A DNA stretch of 33,163 nt. It comes from Bacteroidetes bacterium HGW-Bacteroidetes-14 (lineage in GTDB: Bacteria > Bacteroidota > Bacteroidia > Bacteroidales > UBA932). Location of the stretch: assembly GCA_002842655.1 (NCBI GenBank), contig PHDP01000008.1:1-33163 (forward strand), in the 5' to 3' direction. The notes under the pieces were generated by a model. The model worked only from the letters and a program-made list of their open reading frames with translations, ran no database searches and was not told the DNA's origin. Position numbers and translations under genes: made by a program. The stretch's first letter is position 1. Each line of letters begins with the position of its first letter. Positions 23,707 to 32,424 of the stretch are shown piece after piece.

Positions 23707-25293
23707 ATGAGTATATTTAATGACAGGATCAGGAAAAATCCGTGGCCACTTATTGTTATATTGCTTATTGCAGTATTTGTAGGCATCAGGTTCTGGCAAT
23801 TCCAGAGCAGGAATGGTGAGCTTGAAATAAAAGCGCGCAACTGGGATAAACTCATGCTGGTTCTTGGTGAGATTGACAAGAACTATGTAGATTCTGTTAA
23901 TTATACAGATATTACAGAAAAGGCTATTCCACTCATTCTGGAGAGCCTTGACCCTCATTCGGTATATCTCCCTCCGCGTGATCTTAAGGACGCAGAGGAG
24001 GAGCTTCAGGGGAACTTCGACGGAATTGGTGTTCAGTTCAATGTTCCAAACGATACGGCAATTGTAATACAGGTTGTTTCAGGCGGGCCATCCGAAAGGG
24101 CAGGGGTACTCTCCGGAGACAGAATTATGGAGGTAAACGGGAAAAAGGTTGCCGGAGTGAAACTGGACCAGGATTCTCTGGTGAGCATGCTAAGAGGCAA
24201 GTCCGGATCTGTTGTGAAGGTTGGTTTTAAGAGGGGTCGCTCAAAAGAGATTCTCAACATTGATATTAAAAGGGACAAGATTCCGGTAAAAAGTGTCGAT
24301 GTAAGCTATATGGTAAATGATACCCTTGGCTATGTTAAACTTTCCAAGTTCTCCAGAACAAGTCATGATGAATTCATCTCTGCAGTCAAGGAACTTCGCA
24401 AAAGTGGAATGAAGACTCTCATCTTTGACCTTCGCGGAAACACAGGAGGATATCTTGATCAGGCACTTCTTTTATCCAATGAATTTCTGGGAAAGGGTGA
24501 ACTGATTGTTTACATGCAGGGGCTCCACAGGAAAAGGGAAGATTTTCATGCAGACGGCCGGGGCAGTTTCCGGGATATTGGTCTTAAAGTGCTCATTGAC
24601 GAAGGATCTGCATCATCAAGCGAAATCTTTGCCGGAGCAATTCAGGACAACGACAGGGGAACCATAATTGGAAGAAGATCATTTGGAAAGGGACTGGTAC
24701 AGGAGCCAATCTATTTTTCCGATAAATCAGGAATCCGCCTTACTGTGGCAAGATTTTACACACCAACAGGAAGGTCTATCCAGAAACCATACAGCAAAGA
24801 TTACCGCAACGATATAATGGAGCGTTACCGTCACGGAGAGATGACCTCTGCAGACAGCATAAAGACTAATGATTCACTTAAGTTTACCACACCTAAAGGA
24901 AAAATTGTTTACGGCGGCGGCGGAATAACTCCGGATCTTTTTGTGCCGCTCGATACAGCAGGAGTCAACAAGTTTCTCATTAAACTCGGTGAGCAGGGAC
25001 TTGTATTCCGTTTTGCATCTGATATGGCAGACATATACCGTGACGAACTTCGTAAAATTGGTGATCTTCCAAGGCTTGAAAAGTTCTTCCTGTCAAAGGG
25101 ATTTGAAACCAGATTTCTTGCCTATGCAGCATCGAGGCAGACGATTCCTGCTCCGGGAGAGTGGGATGAGTGCAAGTTCATTGTCTCTGCTCAGATTAGG
25201 GCACTTATTGGAAGATACTCTCCACTTGACGATAAAGCATTCTACCCGATCATGTCAGAAATAGACAATGTAATTGAGGCGGCAAAAAAATAG
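23707..25293 (+). CDS. C-terminal processing peptidase, S41 family
   Basis: Periplasmic serine protease of the Ctp/Tsp type, cutting proteins near their C-termini. 528 residues: N-terminal membrane helix (about 13-30) as anchor or signal, a PDZ domain (about 95-185, with GIGVQF, GPSERAGVLSGDRIMEVNG), and the S41 catalytic core. Catalytic Ser is S303 in DEGSASSSEI with Lys328 in RSFGKGLVQ completing the Ser-Lys dyad. A C-terminal region of about 120 residues follows. Last gene of the six-gene operon; it meets the opposing TonB-like gene with only five bases between stops. Confidence 0.95.
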   Translation: MSIFNDRIRKNPWPLIVILLIAVFVGIRFWQFQSRNGELEIKARNWDKLMLVLGEIDKNYVDSVNYTDITEKAIPLILESLDPHSVYLPPRDLKDAEEELQGNFDGIGVQFNVPNDTAIVIQVVSGGPSERAGVLSGDRIMEVNGKKVAGVKLDQDSLVSMLRGKSGSVVKVGFKRGRSKEILNIDIKRDKIPVKSVDVSYMVNDTLGYVKLSKFSRTSHDEFISAVKELRKSGMKTLIFDLRGNTGGYLDQALLLSNEFLGKGELIVYMQGLHRKREDFHADGRGSFRDIGLKVLIDEGSASSSEIFAGAIQDNDRGTIIGRRSFGKGLVQEPIYFSDKSGIRLTVARFYTPTGRSIQKPYSKDYRNDIMERYRHGEMTSADSIKTNDSLKFTTPKGKIVYGGGGITPDLFVPLDTAGVNKFLIKLGEQGLVFRFASDMADIYRDELRKIGDLPRLEKFFLSKGFETRFLAYAASRQTIPAPGEWDECKFIVSAQIRALIGRYSPLDDKAFYPIMSEIDNVIEAAKK

Positions 25294-25298
25294 AAAAA

Positions 25299-26006
25299 TT
25301 ATTGGGCGATAAACCGGTAGACAATTTCTCCGGTTTGTTTCTCGGAGGCAGAAGATGAGGCGGTAAATCTTGATGATTTTGCCGCTTTTATTGCATACTC
25401 TCTTAAGCAGATATCTGTGGCAGAGGCGTTTTCGATAACAGAGGCCGCAATAACATAGCCTTTTCTGTTAACAGAAATTGCTACGCTTACATCGCCGCCG
25501 CCAACACATTTATAAACGGGAATAGGAAGAGAAACAGCCTTTCTTCCCTCCAGGGTATATGAAATCACAGAGGGCCCTCTGTATGGCTGAGCCTCTTTCT
25601 GTACTTCATTTTGTTTTGTGGAAACATTATCAGATCCCTGTTCCCTCTCTGCATCACGTCTGGAGGCATCAAGTTTGTCCTGAAGTGCTTTGGCCTCATC
25701 ATAGACCTGATTTGGATTTTTGAACCTGTCGTCTTTCAGAGCTTTTCTTCTGGAACCAGCGTCAACTACAACATTTCTTACCGGAGTACGTCCTGCAATT
25801 ATATCATCAAGCTCTTTGCTGATATCTTGCCTGAATTGCTCCTCTTTTTCCTGCTTTTCAACCTCCTCTTCGCGGGTAAAGTCAAGTACAAATGCATTCT
25901 CCTCCCGGATTTCAAAAGCTATCCTGGTGGAAAGCAGTACAATAAGGACTACAAGGTGTACTGCTACCGTTAAATAGAGTCCTGCATTGTTGTCTCGTTT
26001 GAACAT
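25299..26006 (-). CDS. TonB/TolA-like envelope protein
   Basis: 235 residues with a TonB-like plan: one N-terminal membrane helix (about 10-28, LYLTVAVHLVVLIVLL), a charged middle (about 40-150) with an acidic coiled-coil-like EEEVEKQEKEEQF stretch, and a C-terminal beta domain (about 155-235: GGDVSVAISVNRKGYVIAAS, then GEIVYRF). TonB-family C-terminal domains couple the ExbB/ExbD motor to outer-membrane receptors. The proline-rich spacer of classical TonB is missing, so a TolA-like or specialised role is equally possible. Its ATG overlaps the udk stop as TAATG, so it is translationally coupled to udk. Confidence moderate for family. Confidence 0.72.
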   Translation of the reverse strand: MFKRDNNAGLYLTVAVHLVVLIVLLSTRIAFEIREENAFVLDFTREEEVEKQEKEEQFRQDISKELDDIIAGRTPVRNVVVDAGSRRKALKDDRFKNPNQVYDEAKALQDKLDASRRDAEREQGSDNVSTKQNEVQKEAQPYRGPSVISYTLEGRKAVSLPIPVYKCVGGGDVSVAISVNRKGYVIAASVIENASATDICLREYAIKAAKSSRFTASSSASEKQTGEIVYRFIAQ

Positions 26007-26623
26007 TATCTCTTTTTGAGAGCTTTCTCAATTGTTGCAAGAAGAATATCAATTGCCACACGGTTGTGTCCGCCCTGGGGAATTATAATATCTGCGTATC
26101 TTTTGCTTGGTTCAATGAATTGAAGGTGCATTGGTTTAACAGTCTTCTCATATCTCTCGAGAACCTTTTCAACAGTTCTGCCCCGTTCAATATTATCCCT
26201 TGTAATAACCCTGCCCAGCCTGTCGTCTGCATCTGCATCGACAAATACCTTTATGTCCATGACATTTCTCAGTTCTGCACAAGTAAAGATAAGAATGCCC
26301 TCTACAATAATAATATGCGCAGGATCTACATGAACAGTTTCAGTAGAAGATCTTGAGCAGGTCAGGTATGAGTAGATTGGCTGTTCAATGGGTTTGTTGG
26401 CTTTAAGTTCCTTGAGCTGTTTTACCAGCAGCTTGAAGTCAATAGATTCAGGGTGGTCAAAATTCAGTTCCAGCCTCTCTTCCAGAGGAAGGTGACTGTT
26501 GTCCTTGTAATATGAGTCCTGAGGGATTACGACCACCTCTCCTTCGGACATTGACTTAGTAATCTCTTTTACTACAGTAGTCTTTCCGGAGCCGGTGCCG
26601 CCGGCAATTCCAATTATCAGCAT
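26006..26623 (-). CDS. udk: Uridine kinase
   Basis: Phosphorylates uridine and cytidine for pyrimidine salvage. 205 residues, normal length. P-loop GGTGSGKTT (8-16), DSYYKD (about 37-42), the NFDHPESIDF motif (about 54-63), QPIYSYLTCSR, and IIVEGILIF with the Asp/Glu pair typical of uridine kinases. Starts five bases after the asnS stop and its stop overlaps the TonB-like ATG, giving an asnS-udk-tonB-like unit. Confidence 0.97.
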   Translation of the reverse strand: MLIIGIAGGTGSGKTTVVKEITKSMSEGEVVVIPQDSYYKDNSHLPLEERLELNFDHPESIDFKLLVKQLKELKANKPIEQPIYSYLTCSRSSTETVHVDPAHIIIVEGILIFTCAELRNVMDIKVFVDADADDRLGRVITRDNIERGRTVEKVLERYEKTVKPMHLQFIEPSKRYADIIIPQGGHNRVAIDILLATIEKALKKR

Positions 26624-26628
26624 ATATT

Positions 26629-28023
26629 TTAAAATTCTGCGTTTTTAGGCGTTCTTGGGAAAGGAATAACATCACGAATGTTTGACATTCCGGTAACAAA
26701 GAGCAGCAGTCTTTCAAATCCAAGACCAAAGCCTGAGTGCGGAGCTGTTCCAAACCGCCTTGTATCCAGATACCACCACATTCCCTCTTTCTCCATTCCA
26801 AGCTCTTCGATTCTTGCTTCCAGTTTTTCAAGAGATTCCTCTCTCTGCGAGCCTCCTATTATCTCTCCAATTTTTGGGAAGAGAACGTCCATTGCCCGAA
26901 CTGTCCTGCCATCTTCGTTCTGCTTCATGTAAAATGCCTTTATCTCCTTCGGATAATCTGTAAGGATAACAGGGCGCATGAAATGTTTTTCTACAAGATA
27001 TCTCTCATGTTCACTCTGAAGGTCGGCACCCCAGTATACAGGGAACTCAAACTTAACACCGGATTTCATGAGTATATCTACGCCTTCTGTGTATGGAAGA
27101 CGAACAAAGTCAGTTTCAACAACTCCCCTGAGTCTCTCTATGAGCTCTTTGTCAAACATGTCGTTCAGGAACTTCAGGTCATCCATGCAGTTCTCGAGGG
27201 CATATTTTACAAGGTACTTGATAAACTCCTCTGCAAGGTCCATGTTATCCTTGATTTCATAGAATGCCATTTCAGGCTCTATCATCCAGAATTCGGCAAG
27301 GTGGCGCGGAGTATTTGAATTTTCTGCCCTGAAAGTTGGTCCGAAGGTATAAATCTCACCGAGGGCCATTGCTCCCAGCTCTCCCTCCAGCTGACCGCTT
27401 ACAGTCAGGTTTGATGCCCGGCCAAAGAAGTCCTGTGTATAGTCTATCTTGTTATTTTCGTCTCTTGGTATGTTATTCAGATCAAGTGTGGTAACCTGGA
27501 ACATTGCACCTGCACCCTCTGCATCGGATGCTGTCACAATTGGTGTGTGCAGATAAAAGAATCCTTTGTCATTAAAGAATTTGTGAATGGCAAAAGCCAT
27601 TGCATGTCTTATTCTGAAAACACAGCCAAAAGTATTTGTTCTTGGACGAAGGTGACCGATTTCCCTGAGGAACTCCATACTGTGTCCCTTTTTCTGAAGT
27701 GGGTAAGTCTCAGAATCTGCTGTTCCGTAAACCAGAAGAGTCTCTGCAGATATCTCCACTGCCTGCCCGCCGCCGGGAGAGGCTGTAAGATTACCTTCCA
27801 CAGCAATACAGGCACCTGTAGTTACAGGCTTAAGCTGATCTTCGGTGAACCTGGTCATGTCAAAAACAATCTGTATATTATTTACAGTTGATCCGTCATT
27901 AAGGGCAACAAACGCCACGTTCTTATTTCCTCTTTTAGTCCTTACCCAGCCCTTCACCAAAGCAGGAACTCCCGGTTCGCTTTTCAGAAGCTGTGCAATT
28001 TTTGTTCTTTTACCGCTTTCCAT
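26629..28023 (-). CDS. asnS: Asparaginyl-tRNA synthetase
   Basis: Class IIb synthetase charging tRNA-Asn. 464 residues from the ATG at 28023. N-terminal OB anticodon-binding domain (about 12-110, [23 protein letters not shown]) and class II catalytic core: motif 2 region [22 protein letters not shown] and motif 3 [29 protein letters not shown]. The [13 protein letters not shown] sequence favours AsnRS over AspRS. The frame extends five codons to a TTG at 28038, but the ATG gives the usual N-terminus ([13 protein letters not shown]) and is preferred. Promoter at 28049-28079, so it heads the asnS-udk-tonB-like unit. Confidence 0.97.
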   Translation of the reverse strand: MESGKRTKIAQLLKSEPGVPALVKGWVRTKRGNKNVAFVALNDGSTVNNIQIVFDMTRFTEDQLKPVTTGACIAVEGNLTASPGGGQAVEISAETLLVYGTADSETYPLQKKGHSMEFLREIGHLRPRTNTFGCVFRIRHAMAFAIHKFFNDKGFFYLHTPIVTASDAEGAGAMFQVTTLDLNNIPRDENNKIDYTQDFFGRASNLTVSGQLEGELGAMALGEIYTFGPTFRAENSNTPRHLAEFWMIEPEMAFYEIKDNMDLAEEFIKYLVKYALENCMDDLKFLNDMFDKELIERLRGVVETDFVRLPYTEGVDILMKSGVKFEFPVYWGADLQSEHERYLVEKHFMRPVILTDYPKEIKAFYMKQNEDGRTVRAMDVLFPKIGEIIGGSQREESLEKLEARIEELGMEKEGMWWYLDTRRFGTAPHSGFGLGFERLLLFVTGMSNIRDVIPFPRTPKNAEF

Positions 28024-28048
28024 TTTCGTTATGTGCAATTTATCCCGG

Positions 28049-28079
28049 CAAAGTTACGTAAATGATGCCAAAAGACAAT
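28049..28079 (-). promoter_or_regulatory. Promoter of asnS-udk-tonB-like
   Basis: Minus-strand TAACTTTG (28049-28056), an exact -7 match, 19 bases from ATTG (28076-28079). Start expected near 28043, about 20 bases before the asnS ATG. It lies right behind the stop of the glycosidase gene (28089). Confidence 0.68.
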
Positions 28080-28088
28080 ATATAAATT

Positions 28089-29600
28089 TTAGTATGAAAC
28101 TTTAACTGGCTTAGAAGGTAAACTCTCATTTCTGCAGCGGTCAATTGCCGTAACAATGTATGTGTATTTTACCTTTTTACCGCTCTGTCTGTCAAGTCTC
28201 AGATTATTGGTGTCAACTACCTTAAGCAGGTAATCAGAATTGGCAATATCAGGATTTACACCCTCCGGAAAACGATAAACAGCAAAGAACTGAGGTTCCT
28301 GCATTTTTTCTGCATCTGCCGAGCCCAGAAGAGGATGACTCCATGAAATTACTCCTCCTTTAAATGTAACCTTTGTCACTGCCACCGGAGCGGTTGAATC
28401 GAGCTGAGTATAAGCAGGAATTAGTGCCGGATGCTTTTGATATGTTGCCGACAGCGAATCGGTGAAACCAAAAGGGTTTGCATTTATGCTCCATCCCGGC
28501 CACCATACATTTCCGTGTACATTTGGAAGTGTTCTGACCATTCTCATTTTTGCCTCAAACTGTGTTTTCTCCGGGTTGTCAAGATCGGCTTCGTTAAAAG
28601 TTGAGATATTCTGGCCTATGTATAGTTGTCCTCCAAAATTCTTTTCACTCCACCACTCGATAAGAGTTTTGTAATCTGCGGCAGGATGTCCTATTTTCCA
28701 GTAAATCTGAGGCACATTGTAGTCAATCCAGCCCTTTTCCAGCCAGGAAGGAACATCTGCAAACAGTTGTTCATAATTTGAGAGACCGTTTGTTTTACTG
28801 CCGCTTCCGTCTGGAGTATCTTTAAGGTTTCTGTGAATTCCAAATGGGCTGATTCCGAAGCGTACCCACGGTTTGATAGCTTTTATGGTATCATTTAGCT
28901 CTTTGATGAGTGTTGCAACATTATTTCTCCTCCAGTCTGCCTTCTGCCAGTATTCAAATCCCTGTTTCTGTGCATACTTTACAAAAGAGGCATCATCGTG
29001 AAACTCCTCAAATGCAATGGGGTAGGGGTAAAAATAATCATCAAAATGGATTGCGTCAAGATCGTATCTTGTAACTATGTCTGCAATTACTTTTACTGTG
29101 TGCTCAATTGCCTCCGGTTCACCCGGGTCAAAGTAAAGTTGCTTTCCGTATTTTTTGAAAATCTCAGGTTTTTTGAAATAGAGATGGTCCGGGTGCAGCT
29201 GCTCTGTGTCATTTGATGTAACTCTGTAAGGATTACACCAGGCATGAAGTTCCATCCCTCTTTTGTGAGACTCCTCAATCATAAACTGCAATGGGTCCCA
29301 CTCCTGCGCAGGAGCTACCCCCTGAGTACCTGAGAGAAATCTGCTCCATGGCTCCAGCTCAGATTTGTAAAAAGCATCTGCCTGGGGTCTTACCTGAAAA
29401 ATAACGGCATTGATGCCGGCTTTGACAAAGTTGTCCAGTGTTTTAATAAACAGTTGTTTAACAGAGTCGGTACTCATGTTTTTGAACTGCTGATTTCCCA
29501 CTGTGTGAATCCATGCTCCCCTGAATTCTCTTTTAGGAGATTGCTGTGCAAATGAGAGTGTAAAACTCAGCAAAAGCACCAATGTCATTAATTTTTTCAT
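28089..29600 (-). CDS. GHL10-type glycosidase-like exported protein
   Basis: 503 residues: signal peptide (about 1-18, ending SFAQ), then a glycosyl-hydrolase-like TIM barrel of the GHL10/DUF187 family (about 24-370): REFRGAWIHTVGN, AGINAVIFQVRPQADAFY, ELHAWCNPYRV, YDLDAIHFDDYFYPYP, VRFGISPFGIHR. Acidic catalytic candidates are the Asp residues of HFDDYF. The last 110 residues resemble a fibronectin type III or similar beta module (KVTFKGGVISWSHP to YTYIVTAIDRCRNES). Family members are linked to cell-wall or polysaccharide hydrolysis; substrate unproven. Begins one base after the alkaline phosphatase stop, so co-transcribed. Confidence 0.88.
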   Translation of the reverse strand: MKKLMTLVLLLSFTLSFAQQSPKREFRGAWIHTVGNQQFKNMSTDSVKQLFIKTLDNFVKAGINAVIFQVRPQADAFYKSELEPWSRFLSGTQGVAPAQEWDPLQFMIEESHKRGMELHAWCNPYRVTSNDTEQLHPDHLYFKKPEIFKKYGKQLYFDPGEPEAIEHTVKVIADIVTRYDLDAIHFDDYFYPYPIAFEEFHDDASFVKYAQKQGFEYWQKADWRRNNVATLIKELNDTIKAIKPWVRFGISPFGIHRNLKDTPDGSGSKTNGLSNYEQLFADVPSWLEKGWIDYNVPQIYWKIGHPAADYKTLIEWWSEKNFGGQLYIGQNISTFNEADLDNPEKTQFEAKMRMVRTLPNVHGNVWWPGWSINANPFGFTDSLSATYQKHPALIPAYTQLDSTAPVAVTKVTFKGGVISWSHPLLGSADAEKMQEPQFFAVYRFPEGVNPDIANSDYLLKVVDTNNLRLDRQSGKKVKYTYIVTAIDRCRNESLPSKPVKVSY

Positions 29601-29601
29601 A

Positions 29602-30819
29602 TCAGAATGGAATATTCAAACTTTTAAAAATAAGTCTTGGTATATCTGTATTGTCGAATCTGCCGGAAAAATTCAGGCTGCCTGCCCCAACAGAATATAC
29701 TGGAACTGCAACACCTGAGTGAGATGTAGTTGTCCATCCTATAGAAGCCTTGGTGTTCATCTCCTCATATTTCTCAAGGTTTTCCGGGTCAATAGCCATT
29801 GATGCACTTTGAGCATCCAGAGATTTCAGATTAAGATTGTATCCTTTTTTTGCGCCAACTGATACTCCGCCTGTGTCATGATCTGAAGTAACAATAATGA
29901 GAGTTTCATCTGGATGTTTCAAATAGAATTCATAGGCCGCATCTATTGCTTCAGCAAAATCGAGTACCTCCATAATTGTTGTTTTGCCGTCATGCGCATG
30001 GGCACTCCAGTCAATTTTCCCGCCTTCTGCCACAATAAAAAATCCCGACGGTGAATATAGATGACTAATAGCAGAAGAGACAATCTGTTTAAGAGTAAGA
30101 TCACCCTCTTTACGGTCAATTGCAAAAGGGAGGTCTCCCTCTTTACCCTCAGACTGAACAAGAACAACTTTTTCACCGGCCTTAACACTCTTCATTCCCT
30201 CAAAGCCTCTTACAATCTTATATCCGCCATCGGCTACAAGTTTATATATGTTAGGCTGATTATTGTCTGTTCCGTTTTGACTGTTAAATCCTCCTCCGCC
30301 GTAAAAGTCATGTCCGCTGAGCGGAAGCTGAACAGCTATGTCATAATAGCTGTTTCTTTTAAGGCTGTTTGCATAGAAGGCTGCAGGTGTAGCCTGATCA
30401 AGAGTTACATTGGTTACAATTCCAATTTTAAAACCCTTCTGTTTAAGTTTGTATGTAATGCTTGTAAGTTTGTTTCCTGCCGGATCAACGCCAAGCATTA
30501 GATTATTCGTTTTTGTTCCTGTTGAAATTGCTGTACCTGCTGCAGCAGAACAGGTAATAAATGAATTGGCAGAATATGTTGATGATATTCCTGTTACAGG
30601 AAATTTGGTAAATGAGAAGGGTTCATTTCCAATAAGACCTTTCTGAGTAGAAAGATATGCCTCTGTAAGTGAGATGTGAGCCTGACTCATGCCGTCTCCA
30701 ATAAAGAGGAATACATATTTTGGTGCTTTAGGCGTCTTCTGATTCTGCCCGAAAGATGCTACCGGCAAGATAATCAGTGCCAGTGCAATAATAATAGAAT
30801 TTAAAAGGGTCTTTTTCAT
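29602..30819 (-). CDS. Alkaline phosphatase (PhoA-type)
   Basis: Periplasmic phosphomonoesterase. 405 residues from ATG 30819, starting with a signal peptide (MKKTLLNSI..., cleavage near FGQ at about 24); the frame extends to a GTG at 30838-30840 but the ATG gives a proper signal. Metal and catalytic residues present: Asp42 (FIGDGMS), nucleophile Ser91, Arg155 as the likely phosphate-binding Arg, Glu265/Asp270/His274 (VAEGGKIDWSAH), Asp313/His314 (TSDHDTGG) and His367 (TTSHSGV). The Asp before the nucleophile in E. coli PhoA (D101) is Cys90 here (ITCSAAAGTA). No clear promoter seen upstream; the exbD terminator lies at 30854-30885. Co-transcribed with the glycosidase gene. Confidence 0.93.
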   Translation of the reverse strand: MKKTLLNSIIIALALIILPVASFGQNQKTPKAPKYVFLFIGDGMSQAHISLTEAYLSTQKGLIGNEPFSFTKFPVTGISSTYSANSFITCSAAAGTAISTGTKTNNLMLGVDPAGNKLTSITYKLKQKGFKIGIVTNVTLDQATPAAFYANSLKRNSYYDIAVQLPLSGHDFYGGGGFNSQNGTDNNQPNIYKLVADGGYKIVRGFEGMKSVKAGEKVVLVQSEGKEGDLPFAIDRKEGDLTLKQIVSSAISHLYSPSGFFIVAEGGKIDWSAHAHDGKTTIMEVLDFAEAIDAAYEFYLKHPDETLIIVTSDHDTGGVSVGAKKGYNLNLKSLDAQSASMAIDPENLEKYEEMNTKASIGWTTTSHSGVAVPVYSVGAGSLNFSGRFDNTDIPRLIFKSLNIPF

Positions 30820-30853
30820 TTTATGTGGTTGCTGATACACTGGTTATACAAAA

Positions 30854-30885
30854 GAGGGTGCCTTTTTGTTTAAAAAAGCACCCTC
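30854..30885 (-). terminator. Terminator of the ExbB/ExbD operon
   Basis: Eight-base stem GAGGGTGC (30854-30861) and GCACCCTC (30878-30885), extended by five T-A pairs across one mismatch; on the minus strand it is followed by TTTT. It lies directly after the last ExbD gene and before the alkaline phosphatase gene. Confidence 0.85.
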
Positions 30886-30907
30886 ATATTTGTCAATTCA
30901 GCCTGGA

Positions 30908-31384
30908 CTAAAATCCCGCAGGTGTTGATTTTCTTGCTGCATACATTATCTTAAGAGCAGAAGTTCTTCTAAGCTCTTGTTTAATGTCTGTAACAATACC
31001 CATACGAACGTTTTCGTCTGCTTTGATTGATACTGTCATGAACTGGCGGTCTGACTCGCTGAGAGTTTCACGTTCCGCTGCAATAAAGTCGCGGATATCG
31101 TCAACTGATTTGAAAGAGTCGTTGAGCTGAATACGTGAGTCTGTACCAAACTGACCCTGAAGGTGCGGCATTGGTGTTCCCACATAAATATAAGCTGCAA
31201 GGTCTTTCCTCTCAAGCTTGGCAATCTCAGATGCTGCGGGCATCTTGATAGCCACCATTCTTTCTGTTTGTCTCATACTGGTAGTTACCATAAAAAACAA
31301 CAGAATCATGAACACAATGTCTGCAAGAGACGAGGTACTCAGTTCAGGAGTTCCTCCTTTTCCTTTTCTAGAGAATTTTGCCAT
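30908..31384 (-). CDS. ExbD/TolR-type biopolymer transport protein (second copy)
   Basis: 158 residues: basic cytoplasmic start (KFSRKGKGG), one membrane helix (about 22-40) with the proton-carrying Asp in SSLADIVFMILLFFMV, and a periplasmic ExbD/TolR domain. With ExbB it forms the proton-driven motor that powers TonB or Tol-Pal type proteins. Lies 17 bases after the other ExbD gene. The two ExbD copies differ clearly, so they may form a mixed dimer in the ExbB pentamer. Confidence 0.93.
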   Translation of the reverse strand: MAKFSRKGKGGTPELSTSSLADIVFMILLFFMVTTSMRQTERMVAIKMPAASEIAKLERKDLAAYIYVGTPMPHLQGQFGTDSRIQLNDSFKSVDDIRDFIAAERETLSESDRQFMTVSIKADENVRMGIVTDIKQELRRTSALKIMYAARKSTPAGF

Positions 31385-31401
31385 TGTTTTCTGGTTTTTT
31401 A

Positions 31402-31980
31402 TTATTTTTTTCTACCTGTATCTTTAGGATCTGCCTCTGATATGTTCTGAGGGATTGCATCTCTTACTATTCTCTGTTTCTCTTCATCAAGGCTTATATA
31501 AACCTTGCCAAAGTTCGCCAGAGCAAATTCGTCACGGATTTCGTTTACTGCTCTCACAAGTTCGTTCTGAACTCTCAGGTATGCATTATAACTTGTACCG
31601 CGTGTATTTTGAAGAGATATAACTCCTTTAGAAACCGGATAAGAGCCAAAACCTTCAATCACCTTCTCCTCTCTCTCCGGCAAATTTTCATCATTTGACG
31701 GGTTAAGAAGGAACTCTTTTGCCTTTTCTTTCAGCATGCTTACATCCATTGGGGTACCACCCGCAAGTAGACGGTCTGCATCGTTGATTTTAACAACCAT
31801 GATGTTACGACGCTTAATCTGAACATCATCAACCTTTTGGTTTGGATCAGGCATAGGCGGCAGACGACGCTGCAGACCCATTTCCTGGTCCATTGTTGAT
31901 ACCAACAGAAAGAATATGAGAACCATGAAGGCAATGTCAGCCAATGAAGATGACGGTAGTTGCTGTGCTGGTCTAGCCAT
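31402..31980 (-). CDS. ExbD/TolR-type biopolymer transport protein (first copy)
   Basis: 192 residues: short N-terminus, membrane helix (about 11-30) with the conserved Asp in SSSLADIAFMVLIFFLLV, then a periplasmic domain with a longer C-terminal part than its neighbour (about 120-190, VQNELVRAVNEIRDEFA). Partner of the ExbB-like protein upstream and the second ExbD downstream. Starts 28 bases after the small membrane protein gene. Longer than E. coli ExbD (141). Confidence 0.93.
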   Translation of the reverse strand: MARPAQQLPSSSLADIAFMVLIFFLLVSTMDQEMGLQRRLPPMPDPNQKVDDVQIKRRNIMVVKINDADRLLAGGTPMDVSMLKEKAKEFLLNPSNDENLPEREEKVIEGFGSYPVSKGVISLQNTRGTSYNAYLRVQNELVRAVNEIRDEFALANFGKVYISLDEEKQRIVRDAIPQNISEADPKDTGRKK

Positions 31981-32008
31981 ATCTTTGTTTTTTTTAATTC
32001 AGTTAATA

Positions 32009-32419
32009 CTAGCGGTTTCTAACCATCTTAATAATTCCGCCTGATATAATAGCAATAAAAGCTCCGACAGAAAGTATGTAAGTAAGAATCAGACCGGCGT
32101 CTGTAAGTTTAAGCGTATTTTCATTTGCTTCAACGTTAATCTTAACAACAAGCGGGTCGCTTGATGCCAGAGCATATGAAACTCCAACAAATACAACTGC
32201 AAGCACGACTGTCATCAGTAATCTCTTTAGACCTTTTGGATTGTTTCCAAGGCTTAAAAGAGGTAGAATCACTATTGAAAGAATTGCAATACCTACTAGT
32301 ATGTAAGCATAGTACAAGAATGAATCAAGCATTGCATCCTGGTCAATAAAGAATCCTACGATAAATACCAATGATACTGCAAACAGTATATATAGTAAAT
32401 ATTTAGCAAATTTTGACAT
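32009..32419 (-). CDS. Four-helix membrane protein of the ExbB/ExbD operon
   Basis: 136 residues with four hydrophobic segments (about 6-25, 33-56, 66-84 and 108-130) and a short loop VKINVEANENTLKLTD before the last helix. No motif I recognise. It sits between the ExbB and ExbD genes, five bases after ExbB, an arrangement common in Bacteroidetes. A structural or accessory role in the motor is likely from context only. Confidence 0.85.
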   Translation of the reverse strand: MSKFAKYLLYILFAVSLVFIVGFFIDQDAMLDSFLYYAYILVGIAILSIVILPLLSLGNNPKGLKRLLMTVVLAVVFVGVSYALASSDPLVVKINVEANENTLKLTDAGLILTYILSVGAFIAIISGGIIKMVRNR

Positions 32420-32424
32420 AGTTG

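Noticed and set aside
26737-27318. 193-codon plus-strand open frame opposite asnS
   Set aside because: Antisense to a highly conserved synthetase; no promoter, no ribosome site and no domain.
28024-28038. Upstream TTG start for asnS
   Set aside because: The ATG at 28023 yields the usual AsnRS N-terminus, and the TTG would lie almost at the predicted transcription start.
30820-30840. Upstream GTG start adding seven residues to the alkaline phosphatase
   Set aside because: The ATG at 30819 gives a standard signal peptide; the extension would put a polar stretch in front of it.
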